Below are positions 10,953 to 22,425 of a stretch of DNA of 64,000 nt, piece after piece. Every line of letters begins with the position of its first letter. Positions within the stretch are counted from its first letter, which is position 1. The DNA is from Tetracladium setigerum (lineage: Eukaryota; Ascomycota; Leotiomycetes; Helotiales), in NCBI GenBank assembly GCA_031472005.1, contig PZJY01000001.1, positions 1,178,001 through 1,242,000 on the forward strand. The letters run 5' to 3'. The position numbers and the translations under genes are program-made. Below the pieces are notes generated by a model that was not told the DNA's origin, did no database searches, and saw nothing but the letters and a program-made list of their open reading frames with translations.

Positions 10953-11245
10953 CAGCAAGTACCAAGTTGCTCAGAATTATTTTATGATTGGAAACATTGA
11001 TTGGCGTAAAGGAGTACGTAGGGGATACCAAATAAACAGGCCATGGAAGTTTTTGTTATTTAATTTGAAAGTTTGTGGAAATAGTTTTTCTGAAATTATT
11101 GTAGTAAATTTGGTAGAATGCGCGGGGCAACATCTCAGCCTTGCTCGCCTTGTCTGTGTGACGAGGCGACGTCAACACTCCTCGTTCACAACATATTTTC
11201 ACCAAGACACAATAGTGCAACCCAAAGCCTGGAGGACCCGACACC

Positions 11246-14200
11246 ATGGCTGACAAGTTGATTGACTCTCTGGAGAGAGTCAACTTAAAGGATACAGACG
11301 ATCTCGCAGATGACTGGATTGACCAGGTTCTCGATCAACGCCAGCCACGCAAAAGAGTTAAGCAAGATAGCGAAGCTCTCAAAAAAGAACTGGAGCAGAA
11401 GTACCTCACGCCATCTTCCACCTTCTCCACCGAATGGCTCAACAAGCTCCAGCAGTATGCAGTCCCAATCATTGTAAAGCTCCAGAACTGACATCCACAG
11501 ACGTTGGGATGCCCCTCCCGATTACACCACCCTCTTCCAAATCGCGCCCACACAAACGCGCACCATAACACGCTTCACTCGCGAAGGTCTCGAAGGTCGT
11601 GTCACAGGATACAAAGATGTTACCGTTCCAGCGAACAGTGCGACGGCCAAAAACTCGACTTCGTTCTTGCGAAAACCAGCGAATAGGGCGGACTTTGTTA
11701 GAGGAGCGGCAGGGTTCTTCCCTTTTGCGCCGGGTGGGTTGGAGAGCGTTGAAGCTGCTGCTGCACTAGAGGATCAGTTGCTTGCGAGTCCTGCGAGGGG
11801 AACTACGAGCAAGCCGAAGCTGGAGAGAGTCATAAATCTCACCGAGGGAGGACTGTTGGAGATTGCGCCTGGATTCAAGAGAGGATTGAATTTTTCTAAG
11901 AAGAAGAAGGAAGAGAAAGAGGAGAAAGAGGCAGAGGAAGTTGAAAATGTCCTGGAGGAAGAGCCGGCTGATGCTTTGGGGCAAGAGGGGCAAACACCAA
12001 TCGATGGTAAAGAGTCTGGAAATGTTACAGAGGAGGAGAGCGAAGATGATATTGACTCTTTACTACCTGTGGAATTCCCCGCGCTGGAACCACACGGTGT
12101 ATTGGCTGCCTCAAGTTCAAAGCGCGCTGGGAGAGAGTGGGCACATATGGTGGATGTCAAGAGGGATATTCCAAATTTCCGAGAATTGGTTCCAGACATG
12201 GCAAGAGAATGGCCTTTCGAGCTCGATACTTTCCAGAAAGAGGCAGTGTACCATCTTGAGAATGGAGACTCGGTTTTTGTGGCTGCCCATACATCCGCTG
12301 GTAAGACCGTCGTAGCAGAGTATGCAATTGCTCTGGCTGCGAAACACATGACGAAAGCCATCTACACATCACCCATCAAAGCGTTGAGTAACCAGAAATT
12401 CAGAGACTTCCGACAGGTCTTTGATGAGGTCGGCATTCTCACTGGAGATGTTCAAATTAACCCCGAGGCTAGTTGTTTGATTATGACGACTGAGATTTTG
12501 AGAAGTATGTTGTACAGAGGAGCCGATTTGATTCGAGATGTGGAGTTTGTTATCTTTGATGAAGTACACTACGTTAATGATTTGGAGCGAGGTGTGGTAT
12601 GGGAAGAAGTCATCATCATGTTACCCGAACACGTTACTCTGATTCTACTTTCTGCAACTGTTCCGAATACATACGAATTTGCTTCTTGGGTTGGACGAAC
12701 CAAGAAGAAGGATATCTATGTCATTTCTACACCAAAACGACCGGTTCCACTTGAGCATTACATATGGGCTGATAAAGGCATTCACAAGATTGTGGATCAC
12801 GAGAAGAAGTTTATTGAAAAGGGCTGGAAAGACGCGAACGATGTTCTGTCAGGGAGAGATAAGCAAAAGGCACTCCCACCACCTCCCGCTGTTCGCGGAG
12901 GTGCGGATAGAGGTGGTCGAGGTGGGCAAAGAGGGGGTGGTCAGCGAGGGGCACCACAGCAACGAGGGCGAGGAGGTGGAGGGCCACCCCGAGCCAGTCA
13001 TACACCCGGACATATGGGTAGAGGTGGACGACCAGGTGGTAGAACATCTGCTGCGCAAGACAAGACGTTGTGGGTGCACTTGGTCCAGTTTCTCAAGAAA
13101 GAGACTTTACTTCCGGCATGCATTTTCGTCTTTTCGAAAAAGCGTTGTGAAGAGAATGCGGATGCTTTGAGCAATCAAGATTTCTGCACCGCAACGGAGA
13201 AGAGCGCAATTCACATGATCATTGAGAAATCGATTGCAAGATTAAAGCCTGAAGACCGAATGTTGCCACAAATCGTTCGTCTGAGAGATCTGCTTGGCCG
13301 AGGTATTGCAGTGCATCACGGTGGTCTGCTTCCAATTGTGAAGGAAGTGGTAGAGATGCTGTTCGCTCAGACTCTGGTCAAAGTGTTGTTCGCCACAGAG
13401 ACTTTTGCTATGGGATTGAACTTGCCCACACGAACTGTTGTGTTCTCGGGGTATCGCAAGCATGATGGTCATTCTTTCCGAAATTTACTACCAGGAGAGT
13501 ATACTCAGATGGCTGGCAGAGCTGGTCGCCGTGGTCTGGACACTGTTGGATCCGTGATTATTGTTGCTCCCGGAGGAGGTGAAGCTCCTCCTGTCACAGA
13601 ACTCCGACAAATGATCTTGGGAGAACCTTCAAAACTTCGATCGCAATTTAGGTTGACGTATAACATGATTCTGAATTTGCTTCGAGTTGAGGCGCTCAAG
13701 ATCGAAGAGATGATCAAGCGAAGTTTCAGTGAGCATGCTACTCAGCAATTGCTACCCGAACATGAAAAAGCTGTAAAGCTATCAGAAGCGGATTTAGCCA
13801 AGGTGAAGCGCGATTCTTGTACTGTTTGTGATCCTAGCTTGGAGGATGCACACCAAGCAGCTGCAAACCTCAAACAGCTCACGATGGACCTCCATCTTGG
13901 GCTTTTGGGTACTCCTGTGGGTCGACGACTGTTTGCTCCTCGACGGCTCATTGTGTACACCAGAGACGGAATTCGAACTGCTGGAATCCTTCTCCGCGAA
14001 GGCGCTATAGGTGTGAATGGAGGACAAAGCCCCACGGTCCACGTCTGCGAAATCAAGACCAAACGAGATCAGAGAGATTCCACGGACTTACTCCCATATC
14101 TACCAAAATACCGGAAGATGTTCCACAGCCTTCCCAACTACAAGAATAGGAAACATGTTGATATTAAGACATTTCAGATCCCTGTAACAGATATCGAGTG

Positions 14201-15169
14201 CTTGACGGGAACGATTCTCAAGGATGTCGTGCCTGAAATCTTCCAAGGTGGCGAGGCTTACAACAAGGCTAGGGATAACATCATGAAAGTGTGCTCGAGT
14301 TGGGAATTGGATGAGTGGAATGAAATGGATTGGTCGAAAATCAAGGAGATGGGACTACGAGAAATCATCGCGAAGCGTTATGAGGCATCCGCCATAGCTC
14401 AAAAGGCCGATTGTTTAAAGTGTCCCGAATTCGTCAAACACGTAAGTTAATCACTCCCATTCAACCCATCCCCACCTAACCTCTTAAGTTCGCCATGTGC
14501 CATGACCAATGGGTAATCCGCGAAAACATCACCCAACTGCGACTCCTCATGTCAGATCAAAACCTCCAACTCCTTCCGGACTATGAACAACGCATCCAAG
14601 TCCTCAAAGATCTCTCTTTCATCGACGACGCCTCCCGCGTCGAACTCAAAGGCAAAGTCGCCTGCGAAATCCACTCGGCCGACGAACTTGTCCTCACAGA
14701 ACTCATTCTCGACAACGTCCTTGCAGCCTACGAACCCGCCGAAATTGTCGCCCTCCTCTCCTGTTTCGTCTTCCAGGAAAAGACCGACACCGTCCCCACC
14801 CTCACCCCCTCTCTTGAACGCGGCATGAAATCCATCATCGAAATCTCCGAGAAGGTCAACGCCATCCAGACACTCCATCAAGTCATCCTCTCGTCAGAAG
14901 ACTCGAATGATTTCGTTTCGCGTCCGCGATTTGGTTTGATGGAGGTGGTGTATGAGTGGGCACGGGGAATGAGTTTCAGGAATATCATGGCACTGACGGA
15001 TGTGCTTGAGGGCACGATTGTGAGGGTCATTACGAGATTGGATGAGACGTGTAGGGAGGTGAGGGGTGCGGCAAGGATTATTGGTGATCCTGAGTTGTTT
15101 GCGAAGATGGAGAAGTGTAAAGAGTTGATTAAGAGGGATATTACTGCTGTGGCGAGTCTTTATATGTGA
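11246..15169 (+). CDS. ski2: SKI2 DExH-box RNA helicase of the Ski (exosome cofactor) complex
   Basis: It unwinds and feeds cytoplasmic mRNA to the exosome together with Ski3 and Ski8. Exons are 11246-11454, 11501-14441 and 14489-15169 (1276 residues; yeast Ski2 is about 1290). Helicase motifs are visible: I AHTSAGKTVVAEYA, Ia SPIKALSNQKFRDF, II VIFDEVH, III LSATVPN, VI QMAGRAGRRGLD. The C-terminal DSHCT domain covers exon 3 (ELVLTELILDNVLAAYEPAE, then GLMEVVYEWARGMSF). A linker after RecA1 (about 12890-13045) is an RGG-rich stretch with many Arg-Gly-Gly units, flagged in the findings. The second intron has a clear CTAAC branch point. The frame is intact throughout. Confidence 0.96.
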
Positions 15170-15840
15170 GGTGTTGATTAGGGTGGAAGGATGGATCAGT
15201 GAATGGCATGGCATAGATGGTTGATGAATGACGAACAGGTTTGATGCATGGAAAACGGAAAAAGAGAGTAAAAGTAAAACAAATAGCATTAGAGAAATAC
15301 TAGATGGATAGGATGAAATCCAGAAAGTATTCAAGTGATTGCTGTTGATTGAACACAGGTTGGTCTATGGAGTGGACCTAAGAGTACTCTAAGGTAAGAT
15401 TACAATCAAGTTTGAGTTAGGAAGGGCACCCTTTTGGGATGATTTTCATTGAAAATTGGAAGTCAATAATTACTTCTACATGTTGGATTCTAGCCTGAAA
15501 CATGCCGTCATTAACGAAGACAAATAAATCTATGAAATGTAGAGACAAAGGGTCAAATCAAGGGTACATAAGTGATGCGGGTAGGTAGCTTGAACGATAA
15601 GACTTGAACATAGTCAAGTAAAAATGCTATCAGCATAAAAAGGATGGAAATATTTTCCAAATTCAATATTATCAGGTTTGTTTCTCCAAGAACCATTAAC
15701 CCCCAAGAAGTTTAAATGTATATAGGTGATTATCATAAAGTTGCTTCATCCCAAATAGAATCACCACATCACGCACCTCCCACTCCAACCACAATCTACT
15801 CTCTAGTCTACCAACCTCTGCGATCTAAAAATCCAGACTC
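15170..15840. other. convergent 3' region between SKI2 and the SLC35F-like gene
   Basis: About 670 AT-rich bases where two genes converge. I see nothing beyond presumed untranslated ends. Confidence 0.5.
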
Positions 15841-17195
15841 TCAAACCCTCCCCTCCCCAACCAGCCCTTCCCTTCTCGCCTCCCTAATAGCCTTCCTCTT
15901 TGCGGTCCCAACACCACTAACACCATGCTCTTGGTTCTTCCCCAACCACGGTTTCTTACTCTCACCCAGCACGCCCCCGGTGGTGAAATAGGTAATCAAT
16001 CCCAAAATAATCAGCACGAATGCAATCGGATACAAAAAGTGAATCGAGTACCCAAACACACTGACACCAATTGCCACACCCCAGAAGCTGCCAGTGAGGA
16101 GGGAAATGTTGAAGAATGCTGCGGAAGCCATGCGGAATACAATGGGTGCGAGGGAGTAGAAGAGTGTGAGTGCAAGTGTGAAACCGACGAGGTAACCAGC
16201 AACCTGTCCATCGAATGTGGCGTCCGCGAACTGGTTGCGATCGAAAATCGCGGCGGTAATACCATTGATGATGATGCCAAAAAGTCCAATCATACCAATG
16301 ACTTCATATAATGGCCGTTTCGAGACGAGCCATTCCTCGAAGATATTGGAGAGACCGTAGAAAGTTGCGCCGAGGGCGGCGAAGAGATCGCCTTTCACTT
16401 TTGTGGAGGGGTCGCCGCCGTTAACGCCTGTTAGGTGGTCTGAGGAGATGAGCATGCCCATGCCACCGATGCAGATTATAATGCCGAGGACTTGGGTCCA
16501 GCGGTAGCGGACTTTAAGAATGGTGAAGGAGATGATCACGACGACTATGATAGCCCAGAAGTTGATTAGTTGGGCCTAGAAAAAAATATGTTAGTTTGAG
16601 TGTGCTTTTTGGGAGTAGGGAAACCCGAAGCAGGACTGACAGAGAGGATATTGGTCCAACGATAGGCAAGAACGGTGCAGTAATTTCCTTCTACGTCGAA
16701 GAATGCTAGGATAACGTATTTCCAACCATCTTTAAGCAAAAGCTTGAAGTATTTCTTGAAACCGTATTTGTAGAGTGTGTAGGAACCGTAGGTTAGAGTG
16801 AGGAGGACATAGTTGAACATGGTCTGGAAAGCGGGAATGGAAGTGCCCTTGTTGAAGAGGAGGGTAGAGAAGGTGTTGGTTGCGGTGATGCAGAGGCAAG
16901 GACTTGTCTGCGACAATGTTAGTTTCCAGATTCCCTTTTAAAAATTGAAAGGTATGGTTGGTACATACCCGATAGCCAACACAATCCAGAACTCCTTGGT
17001 TGTCAAGTAGGCATACCAGACAGTCTTCTTATTCTCCAAAGCATTCAAAGCCTCCCCCAAAGTATCAGGGTCCACGCTATCATTGGAGTGTCCGCGGCCG
17101 CTGCTCAACTCGTTCAACTCAGCATCCTTGCGATAGCTTTCTGCATTTCCCACCTGAGCCTCGTACGACTGGATATCACCCTTTGTAGCCGCCAT
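15841..17195 (-). CDS. SLC35F-family membrane transporter (drug/metabolite transporter superfamily)
   Basis: A multi-pass protein with about ten hydrophobic segments, in the group of human SLC35F1/F2; the fungal substrate is unknown. Exons are 17195-16969, then about 16907/16902-16641, then 16575-15841. Recognisable stretches are CITATNTFSTLLFNKG, DVEGNYCTVLAYRWTNILS, AQLINFWAIVVVIIISF and EEWLVSKRPLYEVIGMIGLF. The tail is basic and cytosolic-looking. The start of exon 2 is uncertain. Splicing at 16902 keeps the frame (407 residues) but gives an unusual IGPCLCIT. Splicing at 16907 gives the family-like GQVLALCIT only if one base is missing near 16895-16901. Confidence 0.8.
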
Positions 17196-18169
17196 CGTGT
17201 CGGAAGTATTTACAAGAAGGGAGTCTGCTCCTCTGGAGAAGACGTGTTGAAGTGAAGTGTGATCTGCAAGATTGCTTGCAGATACGTAGCGCAAAGTATA
17301 TATGCTCGCTGTACAGCAAAAATCGGGGTATCTTTCCGAAGTGCGAAAACCAAAAGGATTAAAGTAGGTGTGGTGAAGTCGTTCGTTGCAGTGCAAGTCT
17401 TTCTCGTCCCCAGAACCGGCAGCAAGCGCAAAGACTCAAAGTCGCTCACTGGTGATGTTATAAGATGATGCGCGTGGGCATTGACTGTCGAGTGGTGTCA
17501 ATGCTGTGGAGGAGGGAGTACAGTACTCGAGGATGTGAGTGTGTCACTTGTCGATCTACCTGAACACACAAGAGGGAGATGGTGGGAGATGCATCTTTTT
17601 AAACTTTCCTCACAATTGGGCAGGTGGGGATCAGCCGATCCCATGTGCATTTGAGTTGCAGGGAAAAAGCAAAGATGGATGGCCCAGACGCCTGTAAGCG
17701 AATGCCAAGCCCCTCTGGTGGGAGACTGATTGGCCAAAGCTACCTGGTCAGGAAAAAGCATTGGGCATCATTGTGGTTGAAGAATTGCACTGGACCCCTT
17801 CGTGTTTTGGGGACTTTGGATTTTTGTTGTTGTTGTTATTGTTGTTGGTACAGTATTGTTGGAAGCCCTTTCTTGGAGAGTGATGTGACCTGGGCCACTT
17901 GTGTATGTGTGTGATGATCTGTTCTACAAGCTAGATGTCTTCTCCATAGGATGAGTGTCGACAACTCTCGACTTCCAGATGGGCAAAACATCTGAAAAGG
18001 AGGGGTCGAAGAGAGAAGAGAAAAAGCAACTAAGGAGACGGGACGAGGTTAAGCGAAAATCCACCCTTCCAGTCATGCTCCACGCCTCCCGAACGCCTTG
18101 CAGATGCATCCGCCTACTTGAAGACAGACAAAAACACAGCAAGTCAAATAATCCCTCTACCCTTCTTCA
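17196..18169. other. gene-free stretch: SLC35F-like promoter and cysA 3' region
   Basis: About 970 bases. It contains two TACAGTA heptamers (17518, 17848) and a TTG-rich patch near 17825. I see no coding potential. Confidence 0.5.
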
Positions 18170-19738
18170 TCATCCCAAAAACTGCTTGAGATTTGATCCG
18201 ATATGTTCCAAATCCAACAAGAAAGTGTCATGACCAAATAAGCTGAGATCTTCTCCAAGTTCCACGTGTGTCACATTTTTATTGCCCGCCTTTCTCAGTG
18301 TCTCGGCAATCTCGCGTTGTTGCCAGGCCGGAAACAAGATATCACTTGCAACGCCCATAATCAAAGCCGGGTGGTCTCTCATCCCTTTGAAGCCATTGAC
18401 CAAATCCTGTGGAGGTCCACTTGATGTCTGAACCGGATCATCAAGGTCAATCGAGGCTTTGGCTTCTGGCTGTTCTTCATAAGGAGAATCCGGAAGTGTG
18501 AGACTGCAAGTTGCTGCATCGGCTCCTTCGCTTTGAGTCCCCGAGGTTAATCGCTGGACGTGGGCTGCCCGACGTAAAGCCGCGGCAGATTGAGCTGTTG
18601 CGCCGAGATCGAAAAGATCCATCGCCTTACTAACATACAAGAGACTGTTTGGGTCGTATTCCAGACAAAACTTCTCTCCAGCGTGGTCGAGATATGTTTC
18701 AATCAGGAAGTCTGGGCACAGCGCAGGTGGCTTGCTTGGATCTGCTCTCCTCCTTCCGAATCGTTGTTCCCACTCAGGTCCAGAGCGATATGTGACAGTC
18801 GCAATCTCCCGAGCAAGTTTCATCCCAGCATGTGGAGGAATACTCTCATAGTAGAAGCCTCGATTCCACTTCGGATCCATCATCAAGACCTGGCGTTGTG
18901 TATGTCGCATTGCAATGCTATATGGATGACTTCGGGCGCATCCTGAAATGCTAGCAATGCGGCCGACCCTCTCTGGGAAAAGAGCGCCAACAGCGAGAGA
19001 CTGCATGCCTCCCATACTTGAACCAACACTTGCGTACAATTTTTTGATTCCCAGGGAATCCAAAAGTCGGAATTGTGCTCTTACCATATCTTCCATGGTC
19101 AGAATTGGGAACCTCGTGGCATATCGTTCTTTGTTGGCAGGATCAAGACTGCTTGGACCGGTTGAGCCATAGCAGCCTCCAATAACATTAGTACAAATAA
19201 CATGGTATTTATCGGTGTCGACACATCCTCCAGGCCCAATAAACTTCTCCCACCACCCTGGTTTCGGATTGGCCTCTGTAGAATGGGCATGCGACGAAGC
19301 AGAAAGCCCAGTGTGCAACAGTATAACGTTGGATTTGTCGGCATTGATCTCGCCCCAGCTTTCGTACGCAATGTCAAATTCTCGCAGACTTCCACCCCAA
19401 TCCAGCAATAAGGGATCTTTGCAGTGATAGTTTAACGTTGCTCCGCTTGTGTAGGAAGGCTCGGGGCCACTGGCAAGCGATCGCGCTTCCAGTTTCGCAG
19501 ATTTCGATTCAAGTGCATCGAGACATGGGAAAGCCATTGCTGGGTTCGAGGCTTCTGTAGCAGCGGCTGCTCTCCTCGGTCCATGAACATGATATTCCCT
19601 TCCTCCATTGCGTGCCGTCGTAGTTCTTCGTGGTGCAGCAGACACCAAAGTCGAGGAATATCGAGCACATCGCTGAATTTGTTTTGATGGGGTTGAAGCT
19701 ATCTTCGCAGCAGCGGCGACGAGTTTGTTGGAGTTCAT
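18170..19738 (-). CDS. cysA: CysA-type serine O-acyltransferase, mitochondrial (MET2-like fold)
   Basis: An intronless 522-residue alpha/beta-hydrolase-fold acyltransferase that makes O-acylserine for cysteine synthesis. Aspergillus nidulans CysA and S. pombe Cys2 are of this type, related to homoserine O-acetyltransferase. The first 50 residues are rich in Ala, Arg and Ser with almost no acid (MNSNKLVAAAAKIASTPSKQ), a mitochondrial presequence. Catalytic features are the nucleophile in VGSSMGGMQSL, the oxyanion region HTGLSASSHAHS, the block NVIGGCYGSTGPSS, an acid in VASDILFP, and the C-terminal His in LFGHDTFLLD. The length and presequence favour CysA over cytosolic MET2, and GGCYGSTGPSS also looks like the serine branch. 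Whether acetyl- or succinyl-CoA is used cannot be read here. Alternative: MET2. Confidence 0.83.
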   Translation of the reverse strand: MNSNKLVAAAAKIASTPSKQIQRCARYSSTLVSAAPRRTTTARNGGREYHVHGPRRAAAATEASNPAMAFPCLDALESKSAKLEARSLASGPEPSYTSGATLNYHCKDPLLLDWGGSLREFDIAYESWGEINADKSNVILLHTGLSASSHAHSTEANPKPGWWEKFIGPGGCVDTDKYHVICTNVIGGCYGSTGPSSLDPANKERYATRFPILTMEDMVRAQFRLLDSLGIKKLYASVGSSMGGMQSLAVGALFPERVGRIASISGCARSHPYSIAMRHTQRQVLMMDPKWNRGFYYESIPPHAGMKLAREIATVTYRSGPEWEQRFGRRRADPSKPPALCPDFLIETYLDHAGEKFCLEYDPNSLLYVSKAMDLFDLGATAQSAAALRRAAHVQRLTSGTQSEGADAATCSLTLPDSPYEEQPEAKASIDLDDPVQTSSGPPQDLVNGFKGMRDHPALIMGVASDILFPAWQQREIAETLRKAGNKNVTHVELGEDLSLFGHDTFLLDLEHIGSNLKQFLG

Positions 19739-20399
19739 GGTTGTGGCAGCAACTAATGCTCGCTGTCCCGCGGACTCAGGTTGGAGGATAATTACGAGTT
19801 TGTGCTAAGGGTAAATAGACAAAAAAACGAAAGGGAAGACGAAGTTGAATTGAGGAATTGGAAATAGAAACGGCTTTCAACCTCAATTTGGATTACTAAA
19901 AAGTCAACCCCACGCGCCTGCGCGTGCCTCTTTTGCTTCTGCTCCGAAGATCGCACGGCACGTCAAGAAACGTGACGTTGTTTGACTTCAGAGCCGAGCA
20001 TGTACAGCATGTGACTTTTGCCCTGAAGCTCGACGTCACGCAAAACATGAGACCTATGGACGAGGACAGTCCAATGATTATCACCCTCGCTTCTCATTAT
20101 TCGCCACCAAGACAACCAGCTCAAGGGAGCTGACGATTCAAAGTCAAGGAGGGTCACACTTTCTGAACATTTGGTTTTTTCAATCACTTTCTTCCTCTTT
20201 CAAATTTTGTGAATGGAGTCATTTGCAACTAAATAAAATAATCGGTCACCACTTTTTCTCCCCAAGCCAAGACCGTGCACTTTTGGTTATATTGTCTCCT
20301 CCCATTCACAGATCTAAATTCCCACAACAAGACTTTATCGTAGGACTTCCACGCGTCAAGCTTCCAGCCTCGCGAGAGCTACCTACTGTACAATAATAT
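19739..20399. promoter_or_regulatory. divergent promoter region, cysA / uncharacterised gene
   Basis: About 660 bases between two divergent starts. It holds a perfect inverted repeat CACGCGC-CT-GCGCGTG at 19911-19926, two CRE-like half sites (TGACGTT near 19973, GACGTCAC at 20032-20039) and one TACTGTA at 20389. Regulatory roles are inferred only from position. Confidence 0.4.
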
Positions 20400-21663
20400 A
20401 TGGCCGCATCATATCTCTTCAACCTAGTCTCTCAAGCCATATTTGGACCAGCCTCCGGAACCATGGACGGATCACCTCCATACAGTGCAGACCGTTATCT
20501 ACCCTCTGTACAAGATGTCTTATCCGTCAAGCAAAATCTTATTGAACTCCGACTGCCGTTGGAGTTGGTTGACTCTATCATCGACCAAGCGGAATATTGG
20601 CCACATATCAAAAGTATTCGCGAGGGGACCCCAATATCCGTTCGAGCAGGAGGTCCCAATGAGAATAAATTCATCGTAAGCTCGTTCCGTCACGCCACTG
20701 ACATTAGTTGTTAAACCATAAATAGTTGCGGTCCTATCCCATCGGCTTTGTACCCGGAGAAGACGAGCATGCAGATTACCAAATGACTGACCAGTATCAA
20801 GCCAACTTCCCAACCCTTCTACCAAAGCCATGGCCAATCAACCAAAGGATACCCAATAATGCAACCGATGAGGTTCTGAGTGAGTGGTCTACTAAAACAC
20901 ACCCACGAACGGAACGTCCTGTTCGAAAGATAGTCTTCACAATTGTGAGCCACGATCAAGGTTGGGGCGGAGTAAGCACCGAGAATAAACCGTATGAAGG
21001 TTCATTTACATGGTTCGATGTTGGAAAGGAGGAGTTGACCGCTTTTAAAGAAGGTAAGAAATCAAATTCCTCCTGTGTCATAACTCAAGACCTGACTATT
21101 ACAGCTGCCGCCCTGGAAGCTTGGGAGTTGGCACCATGGCCTCAATTCCGTCTTCATTACGGTAAAGAACCAAATCACCCGGTCCACATTCAGAACTCCA
21201 CATTCTCAGAACCCTCACGACTGGTCTGCAGTTTACAGACAGTGATTCCCGCTACAGTACCCAAAACATCAGCAGGCTCTGAGTCCTCCAGCGACGACGA
21301 TGAAAGCAATATCCAAGCACTACCCCAGAATGAAAACCCACAACCTTTCGTGACCGCGTCGAAGCCCCAATACGAATTCACACACCCTCTTTGCCCGGAT
21401 GAGGATGCTTTACAAAGGAATCTACTCGCACAGCACCAGTTCACAACACATATCATCACTTGGTCATGTAATGACTCCTTCACCCCGATTCACCAGAGGC
21501 AGACGAGATCGATTTGAAAGGACGAGGTATAAACACTGGCCGAGGAGATTATGTTAGGAACTTAAAGATGGGAGATTGCGTCACGATTTGGGCTAAAGCG
21601 AGATTCCCGGGCTGGGTTAATATTATCCAGAAGGTGGAGATTGATGTTTATTGGGCCGTCTGA
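20400..21663 (+). CDS. uncharacterised fungal protein (one apparent frameshift)
   Basis: Exons are 20400-20675, 20726-21053 and 21105-21663. The raw frame stops at 21517. The adjacent frame carries on as DSPEADEIDLKGRG and then MGDCVTIWAKARFPGWVN, ending in IDVYWAV at 21661-21663. One extra base in the C4 run at 21483-21486 joins them into 387 residues. The N-terminal part has a basic/hydrophobic block (ELRLPLELVDSIIDQAEYWP), reminiscent of an F-box-like helix. I know the C-terminal pattern (GD...WARA.FPGW...YW) only from uncharacterised fungal proteins, so no function is proposed. The 51-nt second intron is a multiple of three without a stop, so its retention would be tolerated. Confidence 0.7.
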
Positions 21664-22425
21664 GTAGATGCTAGGGTGCGGTAGTGTAATTTTTGTATAT
21701 CATCAATATCAATGATATAATACAGGGGAGGTTTGATGATGGGTGAACTGAGCTGCTTGGTAGTCGTTTTCTGAGCCAGGCCATGTTTTGATCGTCAAAC
21801 AGTTCCTTACTTTAACTTTACGTCTCTACTTGGGATGCCTTTTCATACTTCAATTCGTACATCAGCTGAATCGAATTATGGCCAGTCATATTTCAATTGT
21901 AACTATGCAGGCGCCGGTTCTTCTGGTCTAAATCACGAGTTCTTTTTGAAGATTTGGACTTATGTGTTGCGAGCGCACCATCGTCTTGTTCCTACGATTT
22001 TGCAATATGTTTGCCATTCTCTAAGTGTACCTCTATTCTTCTGACTTTCATTTTATAACTTTTTCCTTGAAGTCTTCGGTTATGCGTAATAATTGATCGT
22101 CCGGTGAAAAATAGTCTCAGGGGTCTGAAAGGTTTGTCCCATCAACAATTATTCCTTCGCAGCCAAAGGCTTTCTTTCAATGTCTTCCCCAGATGTGTCA
22201 ATTGTCACAAATTCAATTCCGTGTGCAGTAACTTCCATTCTTCACGTCTTTGTTCTCTCCAAAGGAAGCTAACAAGGAAGAAAGAAATTGTGGCTCTTTG
22301 TTTCCTTTCCTTTCCTTTCCGTCCTCTGCTTGCTTTGACACCCTGAGCTACATTGGCAAGAACCTCCTCATGCCCAAATTATCCAAAAAGTCCCAGCGAA
22401 TTTCAGCACTTGAAAATCACATATC
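21664..22425. other. gene-free stretch with TTTCC repeat
   Basis: About 760 bases, AT-rich, between two genes on the same strand. It includes four tandem TTTCC units at 22301-22320, about 105 bases before the next ATG, a pyrimidine tract typical of fungal promoters. Confidence 0.5.
22301..22320. repeat. TTTCC pentamer x4
   Basis: A perfect pyrimidine tandem upstream of the membrane-protein gene starting at 22426. Confidence 0.9.

Noticed and set aside
18170..19738. Annotation as MET2 homoserine O-acetyltransferase
   Set aside because: The mitochondrial presequence, length and motif details favour the CysA branch, although MET2 is kept as the alternative.
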